A DNA stretch of 64,000 bases from Amycolatopsis orientalis DSM 40040 = KCTC 9412 (GTDB lineage: Bacteria; Actinomycetota; Actinomycetes; Mycobacteriales; Pseudonocardiaceae). A model generated the notes under the pieces. It was not told the DNA's origin, made no database searches, and saw nothing but the letters and a program-made list of their open reading frames with translations. The stretch lies in assembly GCF_000478275.1 (NCBI RefSeq), contig NZ_ASJB01000051.1, positions 144,294-208,293 on the forward strand, written 5' to 3'. A program made the translations under genes and the position numbers. Below, one piece after another: positions 1 through 11,208 of the stretch; positions within the stretch are counted from its first letter, which is position 1; each line of letters begins with the position of its first letter.

Positions 1-69
1 CGGAAGGCGGGGAACCGCTGCGGCGCAGCTCACCTCCAAGGGGACACGATCGGGAATCGCGGAGGTGCT

Positions 70-2318
<2,249 letters not shown>

Positions 2319-2322
<4 letters not shown>

Positions 2323-4604
2323 ACACTCAAGACGTGAGCGACGAGTGGAGACTGCCCGGCTTCACCGAGCTGGAGCAGCTCGGGACGGGCACCTTCGGCC
2401 GCGTGGTCCTGGCCCGTCAGGACAACACCGGCCATGTCGTCGCGATCAAGTACCTCTTCTCCCGCTTCGCCACGGACCCCGCGTACCTGGGCGCGTTCCG
2501 GCAGGAGGCGCTGGCGCTGCACCGGGTGTCGAGCCCGCACGTCGTCCGGCTGTACGAGTTCTTCGAGACGCCGCAGGGCGCGGCGATCGTGATGGAAGCG
2601 ATCAACGGCGTCTCGTTGCGTTCGGTCCTGATGGCCGAAGGTGCTCTCGAACCCGAAGCCGCCCTGGCGGTACTGAAGGGCTCGCTACTCGGCCTGGCCG
2701 CGGCGCACTCGGTCAACGTCGTCCATCGGGACTACAAACCGGCCAACGTCCTCGTCGCCGACACCGGCGAGAGCAAATTGGTCGACTTCGGCACGGCCGT
2801 CCTGGCGGGCGAACGCGGCCCGTCCGTCGGCACGCCCGCGTACATGGCACCCGAGCAGTGGGCGGGCGGACAGGCCACGCCCGCCACCGACGTCTACGCC
2901 GCGACCTGCGTGTTCTTCCAGTGCGTCGCCGGACACCGGCCGTACCAGGCCGAGGACACCGAAGTACTCCGCACGCTGCACGAACACGCGCCGATCCCGT
3001 TCGGCGAGGCCCCGGAACCGGTGCACGAGATCGTCGCACTGGGGATGGCGAAGGATCCGTCGAAACGGCCCGCCGACGCGCTCACCTTCGTCGGCGAACT
3101 GGAACGCGTCGCCCGTGCGGGTTACGGCGATGACTGGGAGCGCAAGGGCTGGTCACGGCTCGCGAAGGCGACGGGCGTCCTCGCCGCGGTGACGCCGTTG
3201 GCCCTGCTCGGCGCCGGGACGGCGGCCGCGCCCGGTGTCGCCGCCGCCGGAACGGGTGCGGTGGCCGCGTCGACCGGCGGGATCGCGGCCGGGCTGAAGA
3301 TCGCCATCGGTGTCGTCGCGGCGACGGCCGCGGTGGTCGGCTCGGTGGTCGTCTTCTCCGACGCGAGCACCCCGCCGCCGCAGGCGCCGCCGACCACCCA
3401 GCAGGCCGTCGCGCTCAAGGTCGCCATGAAGACGCGGACCGGGACCGTGCCCGGCACCGACCTCCCGTTCCGCGGGCAGTTCCCGGAGGTGACCGGTGGG
3501 CCCGACCAAGCCTGGTCGAAGCGGGTCAACGACGCGCTGACCGCGCCGATCGACGAATGGAACCGCGAGACCGGACCGGGTGCCGCGCGGCTGCGAGCCG
3601 AACACGGTGGCGGGCCGTACGCCCTCAACACCACCGCCGACGTGCGGATGCAGAACGAGCGCTACCTCTCCGTCCGCTACGAACACGGCCTCGACAACGC
3701 TCCGCACTCGACGTGGAACATGGGCCGCTCCGCCGTGCTGATCGACCTCAAGAGCGGGACCGCGGTCCCGTCCGCGGACCTGTTCCGCCCCGGGATGTTC
3801 ACGGACCAGGGCATGCTGGCCCTCAGCGATCGTCTCTGGCCGGACCACGACCAGGGCTGCGCGCTCACCACCTGGACGCCGATCAAACCGGCCGACCTGG
3901 CCGGACCGGGGGAACGCAAGGTGTTCCCGACCTTCACCCCCGCCGAGGTCGAACTCACCATCAACTACAACCGCCTCGGTTTCGAGACCGCCTGCGGCGT
4001 CCAGACCATGAAACTGCCCTACGACAAACTGGCCGACCTGTTGAACCCCGAGCTCGTCGCGGGGCTGACCGGCGGCAAGACCGTCAAGGGCCCGTCGACG
4101 ACGGCGCCCGCGCCGGGAGCCACCACCGACGTCAAGGTCGGCGCCCTGACCCTGCACCTGCCCGACGGCTGGACCGCCGTGTCGCAGGGACTGGAGAAGG
4201 TGATCGTCGGCGCGGGCTGCCCGGACCCGAAGAAGTACTTCAACTGCAAGTACTTCCTGGTCACGGACAACACCGAGCAGTCGGCCGAGCAACCGCCCTA
4301 CCGGCCCGGCGGTTTCTACCGGCGCAGCGCGGGCGGCCGGGCGTGCAACGCCGCCGGCCGCAAGGACCTCCGCCAAGAGGGTGACGCCGTCCAGACGACT
4401 TCCGCCACCGCACCGGTGGGCGGGACGACGGCGACCTACGAGGAGTGGACGATCCAGTGTGTTCCTCGTGGACAGACGGGCGGAAGCGGCGACGCGCAGG
4501 TGACCCAACGGATCTGGTTCCTTGCGGACAGGCAAATCGTGGTGATGGACGAATGGCGCACCCCGGGCGTCGAAGAACTCCTCCGGACCGCGACCGTCTC
4601 CTGA
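2319..4604 (+). CDS. Second membrane Ser/Thr kinase, tandem paralogue of the upstream gene
   Basis: This kinase has the same architecture as its neighbour. The glycine loop GTGTFG is at residues 22-27, followed by a VAIKYL lysine, HRDYKPANV, DFG, an APE-containing MAPEQW motif, a hydrophobic Ala-rich anchor and a diverged external domain of about 400 residues. The start chosen is GTG 2319, which overlaps the upstream TGA and has GGAAGAGG ten bases before it; GTG 2313 and GTG 2334 are alternatives. Kinase domains are far more alike than external domains, as expected of duplicated receptors with different ligands. A 71-nt stretch (2875-2945) is identical to 608-678 of the first gene, including third codon positions. 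Confidence 0.92.
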
Positions 4605-4957
4605 CCCTGACCTGCGATGGTCCACTGTGGAATGACTATTCACTGGGCTGAATGGACTAGTGCCCTACTTCGGTTGCCACGCCACTGTTCGGTGGCGGCC
4701 CGTTCATCCCTGTGACCGTTCGGAGACGCCGGGTAACACCACTTACCTCGCTCTCACTCGGTTGGCGGCACGGTCGGACTGAAGTCCGATGACCGCCTAC
4801 CGACCGGTCACCGATCGCAAGGCGCCGCCGATCGCAGCCACTCCCGTTGTCCGGCGCCGCCGCCTTCCGGCCCTGTTAGACAGGTCATGTGCCGCTTCCA
4901 CCGAGGTGGCACGGGGATGAAGAGCCTTAGGGAAACCAGGTTCGAAGGAGGCGGAAC
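4605..4957. other. Intergenic gap of 353 bp
   Basis: I see no convincing gene here. A small hairpin (GCCAC at 4681-4685 and GTGGC at 4692-4696, six-base loop) lies downstream of the kinase pair and may act as a weak terminator. AAGGAGG just before 4958 is the ribosome binding site of the next gene. The promoter of that gene is presumably in this gap but is not obvious. Confidence 0.5.
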
Positions 4958-5608
4958 GTGGCGGCTACACCGAACATGGAGAGCTCGACGGTCGCCGGTG
5001 GCGCGAAGCGCAGCCGGTCACTGCCGAGCCGGGTGGTGCCGCCGATCGAACTGCCCGCGAGCGTCGAGGAGCTTTCGCGCAAGGCGGCGGCCCTGCTCGG
5101 CTGGAACGGCATCGTCTTGCCGGAGACCACCGTGCTCGGCCGCAAGATCTGCGTGGTCGCCCGGCTCCGCACCGACGTGCACGCGGAGCGCATCGCGATG
5201 GGCATGGGTCCCGTCGTCGATCGCGCCACCGTCGACACCTGGACATGGCCAGAGCTGGCCGCGACCGCACCCGCGCCGGCCGCCGAGATCATCGGCGTCC
5301 TCGCGGTCGCCCGGCACTGGCGCACCGCGATGGCCTCCGCGGTCCCGTTCGCACGCTACGGCGAGGCCGCGATGGTGCTCCCATCGCCAGCCGTACTGAC
5401 CGAGGACTACGTCGGCAACTGCCTGCCGCGTGCCCGCGCCTATGGGCTCGCCATCGCCACCGCCGATCCCAACGGCGTCACCGACCTCGACCTCGAGGGC
5501 CACAACGAGCGCATGATCCTGGACGAGGACCCGGTCTCGCGCCTGGTCAACGAGATCGTCTACGACCAGCTGCTGCGCGGCACCGAGCTCCCTGCCGAAG
5601 TGGACTGA
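4958..5608 (+). CDS. Conserved hypothetical protein (216 aa)
   Basis: This is a soluble 216-residue protein with no membrane segment or signal peptide and no catalytic motif that I recognise. The GTG start is well supported by AAGGAGGC at 4945-4952. The central region is regular alpha/beta-looking sequence, and the C-terminus is acidic (LDLEGHNERMILDEDP). It sits alone between the kinase pair and an NAD(P)-binding protein and is followed by only 19 bases before the next, apparently leaderless, gene. Its composition matches its neighbours. It is probably a lineage-specific actinobacterial protein; I do not assign a function. Confidence 0.75.
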   Translation: MAATPNMESSTVAGGAKRSRSLPSRVVPPIELPASVEELSRKAAALLGWNGIVLPETTVLGRKICVVARLRTDVHAERIAMGMGPVVDRATVDTWTWPELAATAPAPAAEIIGVLAVARHWRTAMASAVPFARYGEAAMVLPSPAVLTEDYVGNCLPRARAYGLAIATADPNGVTDLDLEGHNERMILDEDPVSRLVNEIVYDQLLRGTELPAEVD

Positions 5609-5614
5609 ACCGGC

Positions 5615-5620
5615 TACTGT
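5615..5620 (+). promoter_or_regulatory. Putative -10 box (TACTGT) of a leaderless gene
   Basis: TACTGT ends eight bases before the ATG at 5628, and there is no Shine-Dalgarno sequence between them. This spacing would place transcription start at or near the start codon. It is one of several such arrangements in this window. Confidence 0.45.
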
Positions 5621-5627
5621 CGGTCCC

Positions 5628-6278
5628 ATGCGGGTCGTCATTGCGGGTGGACACGGACAGATCGCCCTGAAACTGGAGAAACTCCTCGCCGCGCGCGGTG
5701 ATCAGGCGGTGGGGATCGTGCGTAATCCCGATCACGTCGCCGATCTCGAGGCGGCCGGTGCCGAAGCCGTCGTCCTCGATCTGGAAAAGTCCGATGTGGA
5801 CGCCGTGGCCAAGGTGCTCGACGGCGCCGACGCCGCGATCTTCGCGGCGGGCGCCGGGCCCGGCAGCGGTACGGCCCGTAAGGACACTGTGGACAGAGCC
5901 GCCGCGGAACTCTTCGCAGCGGCCGCGGAACAGGCCGGCACGCGGCGGCACATCCAGGTCGGCTCCATGGGGGCCGACAAATGGGAGACCGCGGACGTCC
6001 CGGACGATTTCCGGATCTACCTCAAGGCCAAGAAGGCCGCCGAGGACGATCTGCGCGCCCGCGATCTCGATTGGACGATCCTGCGGCCGGGGCAGCTCAC
6101 CAACGACGAAGGCACCGGCAAGGTCCTGATCGCCGAAGCGACCGGGCGCGGGCCGATTCCGCGTCAGGACGTCGCCGCGATCCTCGTCGCGCTGCTCGAC
6201 AACCCGTCGACGGCGGGCCGGGTCCTCGAAGCGATCTCGGGTGATACTGCTATCGATCAGGCCGTTTCCGCTCTGTGA
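5628..6278 (+). CDS. NAD(P)H-binding SDR-type protein (atypical short-chain dehydrogenase)
   Basis: This 216-residue Rossmann protein begins directly with the nucleotide-binding motif GGHGQIA (residues about 6-12). It continues with the pattern of the NAD(P)H-binding/YwnB-type atypical SDR family, including DLEKSD after strand three and WTILRPGQLTN near the C-terminal third. These proteins bind NAD(P) and often act as flavin or quinone reductases or as redox sensors; no specific substrate is indicated here. The start is ATG 5628, apparently leaderless. It stands alone, upstream of the PRPP-synthetase-like gene, which has its own -10 candidate. Confidence 0.85.
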   Translation: MRVVIAGGHGQIALKLEKLLAARGDQAVGIVRNPDHVADLEAAGAEAVVLDLEKSDVDAVAKVLDGADAAIFAAGAGPGSGTARKDTVDRAAAELFAAAAEQAGTRRHIQVGSMGADKWETADVPDDFRIYLKAKKAAEDDLRARDLDWTILRPGQLTNDEGTGKVLIAEATGRGPIPRQDVAAILVALLDNPSTAGRVLEAISGDTAIDQAVSAL

Positions 6279-6294
6279 AACCGCCGGTCGTGGC

Positions 6295-6300
6295 TAGTGT
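6295..6300 (+). promoter_or_regulatory. Putative -10 box (TAGTGT) for the PRPP-synthetase gene
   Basis: TAGTGT lies immediately before an in-frame GTG at 6301. A -10 box here would start transcription near 6307, downstream of that GTG. This favours the start at 6340. Confidence 0.35.
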
Positions 6301-6339
6301 GTGGACGTAATCCGTCAGTTAAGTGAACGGAGTAGGTCC

Positions 6340-7287
6340 TTGCGCGAGGACATCGCGGTTTTCAGCGGTAGCGCACATCCCGAGCTCGCCGAAGAGATCT
6401 GTACTCATCTGGGCGTCCCGCTCCATCCCGTGCGGGTTCAGCGGTTCGCCAACGACTGCCTCGAAGTCCAGCTCCAGGCGAACTGCCGCGAGCGTGACGT
6501 CTTCCTGATCCAGCCGCTGGTGCGGCCGGTGCAGGAGCATCTCGTCGAACTGCTGCTGATGCTGGACGCCGCGCGGGGCGCGTCGGCGAAGCGGATCACC
6601 GTCGTCATGCCGCACTATTCGTACGCCCGCTCGGACAAGAAGGACGCGCCGCGGATCTCGATCGGCGGCCGTCTCGTCGCCGACCTGATGGCGACAGCCG
6701 GTGCCGATCGCGTCCTCGCGATGACGCTGCATTCGCCGCAGGTGCACGGATTCTTCAGTGTGCCTGTCGACCACCTGCACGCCTTGCAGGAACTGGCGAA
6801 GCACTTCCGGCAGTACGACCTCTCCGCGACCACCGTGGTCTCGCCGGATCTCGGCAACGCCAAGGAGGCCGCGCATTTCGCCCGGCTGCTCGGGGTTCAG
6901 GTCGCCGCCGGCGCGAAACAGCGTTTCGCCGACGACAGGGTCGAGATCAGCTCGGTGATCGGGGAGATCACCGGTCGCGACGTGATCGTCCTCGACGACG
7001 AGATCGCCAAGGGCAGCACGGTGCTCGAACTGCTCACCAAGCTGCGGGAACTGAAGCCGCGCTCGATCCGCGTCGCGTGCACGCACGGGCTGTTCTCCAG
7101 CGGCGCGCTCGAGCGGATCGGCAGCCAGCCGGACGTGCTGGAGGTCGTCTGCACGAACACGGTGCCGATCCCGCCGGAGGAGCAGAGCCCGAAGCTGCGG
7201 GTCCTGTCGATCGCGCCCGCGCTGGCGGAGGCGATGCGGCGGATCCACAACGGCGAGTCGGTCAGCGCGTTGTTCGAAACGGCCTAA
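6340..7287 (+). CDS. prs: Ribose-phosphate diphosphokinase (PRPP synthetase) paralogue
   Basis: The enzyme family makes 5-phosphoribosyl-1-diphosphate from ribose-5-phosphate and ATP for nucleotide, His and Trp synthesis. The family start FSGSAHPELA, the YARSDKKD segment and LHSPQVHGFF are clear. The PRPP-binding loop reads VLDDEIAKGST, whereas classical enzymes have a DDxxDTxGT-like loop, so this is a diverged paralogue rather than the housekeeping form. I chose TTG 6340 (315 aa) because GGAGTAGG lies eight bases upstream and the protein then begins where family members begin; an in-frame GTG at 6301 lacks a ribosome binding site. Its stop overlaps the 3' end of the convergent lactone oxidase by four bases. 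Confidence 0.85.
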   Translation: MREDIAVFSGSAHPELAEEICTHLGVPLHPVRVQRFANDCLEVQLQANCRERDVFLIQPLVRPVQEHLVELLLMLDAARGASAKRITVVMPHYSYARSDKKDAPRISIGGRLVADLMATAGADRVLAMTLHSPQVHGFFSVPVDHLHALQELAKHFRQYDLSATTVVSPDLGNAKEAAHFARLLGVQVAAGAKQRFADDRVEISSVIGEITGRDVIVLDDEIAKGSTVLELLTKLRELKPRSIRVACTHGLFSSGALERIGSQPDVLEVVCTNTVPIPPEEQSPKLRVLSIAPALAEAMRRIHNGESVSALFETA

Positions 7288-8588
7288 ACGGTGCCGAGAA
7301 CCCGGTCGAGGTAGGTGTTCGCGAAGACCCCGGCCGGGTCCACCTCCTTGCGGATCCGCGTGAAGTCGTCGAACCGCGGATAACGCGAGCGGAGGATCGA
7401 GGAGTCGAGGTCGTGCATCTTGCCCCAGTGCGGGCGGCCGCCGACCTCGCCGACGATCGACGCGAACCCGGCGAAGTACTCGCGGTAGGGCATGCCGACG
7501 AACTGGTGGATCGCGATGTAGGCGGAGTCGCGGCCGTTCGCGGTGGAGAGCCAGATGTCGTCCGCGGCGGCGACCCGAACCTCGACCGGGAACGCGACCG
7601 GGTTCTCCAGCTTCGGTACCAGGGCACGGAGTTCGGCGAAGACGTCGAGCAGCGACTCGCGGGGGATCGCGAACTCCGACTCGACGAACCGCACCCCGCG
7701 ATGGGTCACGAAGACGCGATGCGACAGGTCGCTGTACTCGCGGGCGGAGAGGATGTTCGAGGCGAACCTGCCGAGCGGCTGGACGAGTTTCGGCACGGCG
7801 CGGCCGAGGCGGCACAGCCCGCCGAACGCGAGGTTCTCGGTCAGCTCGTAGTCGACGAATTCCTTCAGCTTGGTCAGCGGGCGGCGCTCGCTGCCCGCCG
7901 GAAGCCGGTTGTTGCGCTTGACCAGGGCGTTCTTGCCGTAGGGGAACCAGTAGAACTCGAAGTGGTCGTTCTCGTCGGCGAACTGGTCGAAACCTTCGAG
8001 AACCTGTTCGAGGGGTTCCGGCCGTTCCTGCGCGGACAGCAGGAATGACGGTTCACACTGCAGGGTGACGGTGCTGATGACGCCGAGCGCGCCGAGGCCG
8101 ACTCGCGCGGCGGCGAACAGGTCGGGGCGCTCATCCGCCGAACAGGTGACCACGGTGCCGTCGGCGAGGACGAGTTCGAGCCCCGCGATCTGCGTGGCGA
8201 TGCCGCCGAGCCGGGCGCCGGTGCCGTGGGTGCCGGTGGAGATCGCGCCCGCGACGGTCTGCGCGTCGATGTCGCCGAGGTTGGTCATCGCCAGCCCCAG
8301 CGTGTCGAGTTCGGCGTTGAGCTGCTTGAGCGTGGTGCCCGAGCGGACCGTGACCAGGCCGTTCGCGACGTCGGCGGAGGCGATACCGGTCCAGCCGGTC
8401 AGGTCCATGGCGTCCGAGTTCGCCGCGGCGATCGCGGTGAACGAGTGGCCGCTGCCCAGTGGGCGCAGGCGCCGTCCGTCGGCGACCGTCCGGCCGATCG
8501 CGGTGGCGATCTCGTTCGTGTCGCGCGGCCGATGCACCCGCAGCGGCGACGCCGTCGCGGTGCCGGCCCAGTTGCTCCACCGTGTCAT
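7284..8588 (-). CDS. FAD-dependent sugar 1,4-lactone oxidase/dehydrogenase (gulono/arabinono-lactone type)
   Basis: This 434-residue protein has the vanillyl-alcohol-oxidase fold. An N-terminal FAD-binding domain carries RPLGSGHSF, whose His is at the position used for covalent flavin attachment in aldonolactone and alditol oxidases. The C-terminal ALO-type domain ends with HWGKMHDL and a conserved FDDFTRIRKEVDPAGVFAN pattern. Relatives oxidise L-gulono- or D-arabinono-1,4-lactone or related polyols. It is divergent from a PLP racemase/aldolase-like gene, with 92 bp between them. As I recall, mycobacteria also place such genes together (the Rv1769-Rv1771 region), so the pairing may be functional. 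The precise substrate is not determinable here. Confidence 0.9.
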   Translation of the reverse strand: MTRWSNWAGTATASPLRVHRPRDTNEIATAIGRTVADGRRLRPLGSGHSFTAIAAANSDAMDLTGWTGIASADVANGLVTVRSGTTLKQLNAELDTLGLAMTNLGDIDAQTVAGAISTGTHGTGARLGGIATQIAGLELVLADGTVVTCSADERPDLFAAARVGLGALGVISTVTLQCEPSFLLSAQERPEPLEQVLEGFDQFADENDHFEFYWFPYGKNALVKRNNRLPAGSERRPLTKLKEFVDYELTENLAFGGLCRLGRAVPKLVQPLGRFASNILSAREYSDLSHRVFVTHRGVRFVESEFAIPRESLLDVFAELRALVPKLENPVAFPVEVRVAAADDIWLSTANGRDSAYIAIHQFVGMPYREYFAGFASIVGEVGGRPHWGKMHDLDSSILRSRYPRFDDFTRIRKEVDPAGVFANTYLDRVLGTV

Positions 8589-8635
8589 GCGCCCACCTAA
8601 CCCGTGGTGTTCTTGTGAGTGCCGAAACAGTAAGT

Positions 8636-8646
8636 GAATAGTATTC
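8636..8646. promoter_or_regulatory. Small palindrome in the divergent promoter region
   Basis: GAATA-G-TATTC is a perfect 11-bp dyad between the divergent lactone oxidase and racemase-like genes. It could be an operator serving both. No regulator gene is adjacent. Confidence 0.3.
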
Positions 8647-8680
8647 GCGTTTCAAGCCCTTCTGTCGTACCTTAGTTCGG

Positions 8681-9865
8681 GTGACCAGTGCGACGGTGTA
8701 CGACTTGGCGACGAAGGACCTGGATCCTCCGTTCGCGGTTGTCGACTTGGATGCTTTCGACGCGAACGGCGCCGACCTGCTGCGGCGGGCGGGCGGCAAA
8801 CCGATCCGCGTGGTCAGCAAGTCGGTCCGTTGCCGGTACCTGCTCGACCGGGTGCTCGCGCGGCCCGGCTTCGAGGGCCTCATGTGCTACTCGCTCGCCG
8901 AAGCCGTCTGGCATGTCGAGCAGGGGACGACCGATGACATCGTCGTCGCCTACCCGACCGCCGACCACGGCGCGCTGCGACGGCTGGCGGCGAACGACCA
9001 GGCGCGGGCGGCGATCTCGATCATGGTCGACTCACCCGAACATCTCGATCTGGTCGACGCCGCGCTCGGCCGGGACCACCCCGAGATCCGGGTCTGTCTC
9101 GAACTCGACGCCTCGTGGCGGCCGTTGCCCGGGGTGCACGTCGGCACCAGGCGCTCACCGGTGTTCAGCCCGAGGCAGGCCGCGGATCTGGCGCGAACCA
9201 TCTTGTCCCGCAAGGGTTTCCGGCTCGTCGGGATGATGGCGTACGAAGGCCAGATCGCCGGTCTCGGCGATGCCGCGGGCAGTGGCGTCAAGAACTCGAT
9301 CGTCGGCTGGATGCAGCGGAAGTCCATTGTGGAAATCGCGAAGCGCCGCGCGGCCGCCGTGCGGGCGGTGCGGGCGCTGACGGAGCTGGAGTTCGTCAAC
9401 GGCGGCGGCAGCGGCAGCGTCGAATCGACTGGCGCCGAAGCCGCCGTCACCGAAATCGCGGCGGGTTCCGGCCTCATCGGCCCCACCCTCTTCGACGGCT
9501 ACGCGCACTTCTCGCCGCGACCGGCCGCGATGTTCGCGCTCCCCGTGGTCCGGCGCCCCGCGCCGAAGGTCGCGACGCTTTTCTCCGGCGGCTACATCGC
9601 TTCGGGCCCAGCGGAGGCTTCGCGACTCCCGACCCCGTACCTGCCCGAAGGCCTTTCGCTGCTCGGCTTCGAAGGCGCCGGCGAAGTCCAGACCCCCGTC
9701 TCCGGCGAAGCCGCCCGCCACCTGCGGCTCGGCGACCGCGTCTGGATGCGCCACGCGAAGGCGGGCGAACTCGCCGAACGCTTCACGCACTACCACGTCG
9801 TCATCGGCGACCGCGTCGATCGGACCGTCCCCACCTACCGAGGCGAACACCAAAACTTCGGCTGA
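8681..9865 (+). CDS. PLP-dependent alanine-racemase-fold protein (amino-acid deaminase/aldolase-like)
   Basis: This 394-residue protein has an N-terminal alanine-racemase-type barrel. It starts FAVVDLDAFDANGADLL and reaches the likely Schiff-base lysine in IRVVSKSVR (about residue 49). The C-terminal part resembles D-threonine aldolase/D-serine dehydratase-like proteins, with a late conserved WMRHAKAGELAERF. Such enzymes act on D-amino acids or beta-hydroxy amino acids; the substrate here is unknown. Start is GTG 8681. The gene is divergent from the sugar-lactone oxidase and ends upstream of a long terminator hairpin facing the TetR gene. Confidence 0.85.
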   Translation: MTSATVYDLATKDLDPPFAVVDLDAFDANGADLLRRAGGKPIRVVSKSVRCRYLLDRVLARPGFEGLMCYSLAEAVWHVEQGTTDDIVVAYPTADHGALRRLAANDQARAAISIMVDSPEHLDLVDAALGRDHPEIRVCLELDASWRPLPGVHVGTRRSPVFSPRQAADLARTILSRKGFRLVGMMAYEGQIAGLGDAAGSGVKNSIVGWMQRKSIVEIAKRRAAAVRAVRALTELEFVNGGGSGSVESTGAEAAVTEIAAGSGLIGPTLFDGYAHFSPRPAAMFALPVVRRPAPKVATLFSGGYIASGPAEASRLPTPYLPEGLSLLGFEGAGEVQTPVSGEAARHLRLGDRVWMRHAKAGELAERFTHYHVVIGDRVDRTVPTYRGEHQNFG

Positions 9866-9938
9866 CCCCCGGGAACGCCCCAAAACCTCCACACCCGGGG
9901 TGTTCCGGTGATCAAGCTTCGCGAACGGATGCGAACCC

Positions 9939-9989
9939 GCGACGATGAAGGAATCGGGACACTCAACGTCCCAATTCCTTCATCGTCGC
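9939..9989. terminator. Long bidirectional hairpin terminator
   Basis: Two 22-nt arms (9939-9960 and 9968-9989) are complementary except at one position and enclose the 7-nt loop ACTCAAC. It lies 73 bp after the stop of the racemase-like gene, in a convergent gap. It is a strong intrinsic-terminator-like stem without an obvious U-run. Confidence 0.7.
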
Positions 9990-10100
9990 CCTGCAAGACG
10001 GACCCCTCGGTGCCCCCACCCATCCCTGGGGGGCGTGCCCTGCACCAGCGTATCGGGAGGGGGTGTCGGGAATCGGGTTTCGGGGGAGTGAGGGGCGCGG

Positions 10101-10143
10101 TTGTCCACAACTGTGGGTGGGTGTGGACAAGTTATGTGGATAA
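10101..10143. other. Cluster of three DnaA-box-like 9-mers
   Basis: TTGTCCACA (10101-10109), TGTGGACAA (10122-10130, the same box inverted) and TGTGGATAA (10135-10143, inverted TTATCCACA) occur within 43 bp of non-coding DNA. TTGTCCACA is the high-GC actinobacterial DnaA-box consensus. No dnaA, dnaN or parAB gene is nearby, so this is not oriC. Confidence 0.5.
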
Positions 10144-10257
10144 CCGTGTAAAGCCAGGTCAGGGTGGGTGGCGGCGTGGCTTGTGGGGATTGTGTGACTG
10201 CTGGGGCAGGGGATCCGGGCGCCGGTGGACACGAATGGAGCAGGGGGATCCACCGGT

Positions 10258-10310
10258 GTCGCGAAGGCTCCCTTTGCGACGCTCAACGTCGCAAAGGGGG
10301 CCTTCGCGAC
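10258..10310. terminator. Second long hairpin with shared loop sequence
   Basis: Two 23-nt arms (10258-10280 and 10288-10310) pair completely if one G-U wobble is allowed. They enclose the loop GCTCAAC, almost the same loop as the hairpin at 9939. It lies between convergent genes. Confidence 0.65.
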
Positions 10311-10353
10311 GTCCAGGCAGCGAGTCGCGAGTCCACAAGGGACAGGTACGGGC

Positions 10354-10428
10354 TGAAAGCGTCCTTCACCGAGTCCGACGCGACGAAAGCGTCCTTCGCC
10401 GAGTCAGATGCGGTGAAGGGCCCCTTCA
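10354..10428. repeat. 30-bp tandem repeat ending in a perfect palindrome
   Basis: Two 30-bp units (10354-10383 and 10384-10413) begin TGAAAGCGTCCTTCA and CGAAAGCGTCCTTCG and differ at a few positions. A third, partial unit is the perfect palindrome TGAAGGGCCCCTTCA (10414-10428). It stands just beyond the 3' end of the TetR gene and probably serves as its terminator. Confidence 0.6.
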
Positions 10429-10436
10429 GCCCCCAC

Positions 10437-11081
10437 TCAGGCTTCCCCGAACTTGCTCGCCAAGTACCCCTTCACCACCGACTTCGCCTCCGCCACGATC
10501 CGTTCGTCCCCGCGCGGGTCACGGCGGAACGCGAGCTTCAGCAGCGCGTCGGCCGTCTCGTTGGCGATCGTCAGCGCGAACCGGATGTCGTCCGGCGGTG
10601 ACGAGATCCGCGCCGAAAGCACGTCGGTGAGCGCGTCGACGATGACGGCGTTGTTGTCGCGAGTCTCGTCGAGCAGCTGGCGGTCCACGACATCGCCGAA
10701 GTGGACCTTCGAGAACCCAGGGACCTCGCGGTGCATGTCGAGGTAGATGTCGAGGATCGAGTCCACCACGTCCCACCAGTGCTCGGGCGCGAGCTGGTTG
10801 AGCGTTTCGGACACCGAGCTGACGAACCGTTCGAGGTTGCGCTGCGTCAGCGCCTGCACGACGGCGCGCTTGTCGGGGAAGAACTGGTACAGCGACCCGA
10901 CGGCCACACCGGCGCGCTTCGCGATCAGCGTGGTCGTCAGTGCGTCGTAACCGAGCTCGTCGATCAGCTGGGCGCTGGCGTCGAGCATCTGCTCCACCCG
11001 CTTGGCGCTGCGCTGCTGAACGGGCTGCCGCCGGAGCGGAGTCGTCTCCGTCTGCGGTTTAGCGGCCTGGATGTCGGACAC
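10437..11081 (-). CDS. TetR-family transcriptional regulator
   Basis: This is a 214-residue TetR repressor. The N-terminal HTH is TTTLIAKRAGVAVGSLYQFF preceded by the usual first helix (MLDASAQLIDELGYDAL), and a helical ligand-binding C-terminal domain follows. I chose GTG at 11081, with GGAGGAG just upstream, over a longer frame to 11171 that has no ribosome binding site. It is divergent from the beta-glucosidase/sugar-transporter pair with about 125 bp between the start codons. Local control of those genes is likely, with a sugar or glycoside as inducer as a guess. Confidence 0.88.
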   Translation of the reverse strand: MSDIQAAKPQTETTPLRRQPVQQRSAKRVEQMLDASAQLIDELGYDALTTTLIAKRAGVAVGSLYQFFPDKRAVVQALTQRNLERFVSSVSETLNQLAPEHWWDVVDSILDIYLDMHREVPGFSKVHFGDVVDRQLLDETRDNNAVIVDALTDVLSARISSPPDDIRFALTIANETADALLKLAFRRDPRGDERIVAEAKSVVKGYLASKFGEA

Positions 11082-11208
11082 GCGGGCTCCTCCTTCGCTG
11101 ATCTGCGACTTTATCGTGCCGACGGGGTTCCCCACGGTCGAGTGAAGGCATAGTATCTGAGAACTTTTCATGTTCGGTCCGAGTGTCCCGAGGAAAGGTG
11201 TGCCGCCG

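Larger units (their letters stand above)
9866..10436. other. Non-coding convergent gap with two large hairpins, DnaA-box-like sites and short tandem repeats
   Basis: This 571-bp stretch separates two convergent genes and contains no credible ORF. It holds two long stem-loops (9939-9989 and 10258-10310) that share the loop core CTCAAC, three DnaA-box-like 9-mers (10101-10143), and a 30-bp unit repeated about two and a half times (10354-10428). All are listed separately. Confidence 0.7.

Noticed and set aside
9939..10310. Paired hairpins as an IS or transposon remnant
   Set aside because: There is no transposase fragment between them; they share only a loop core and a palindrome type that recurs at other convergent gene ends.
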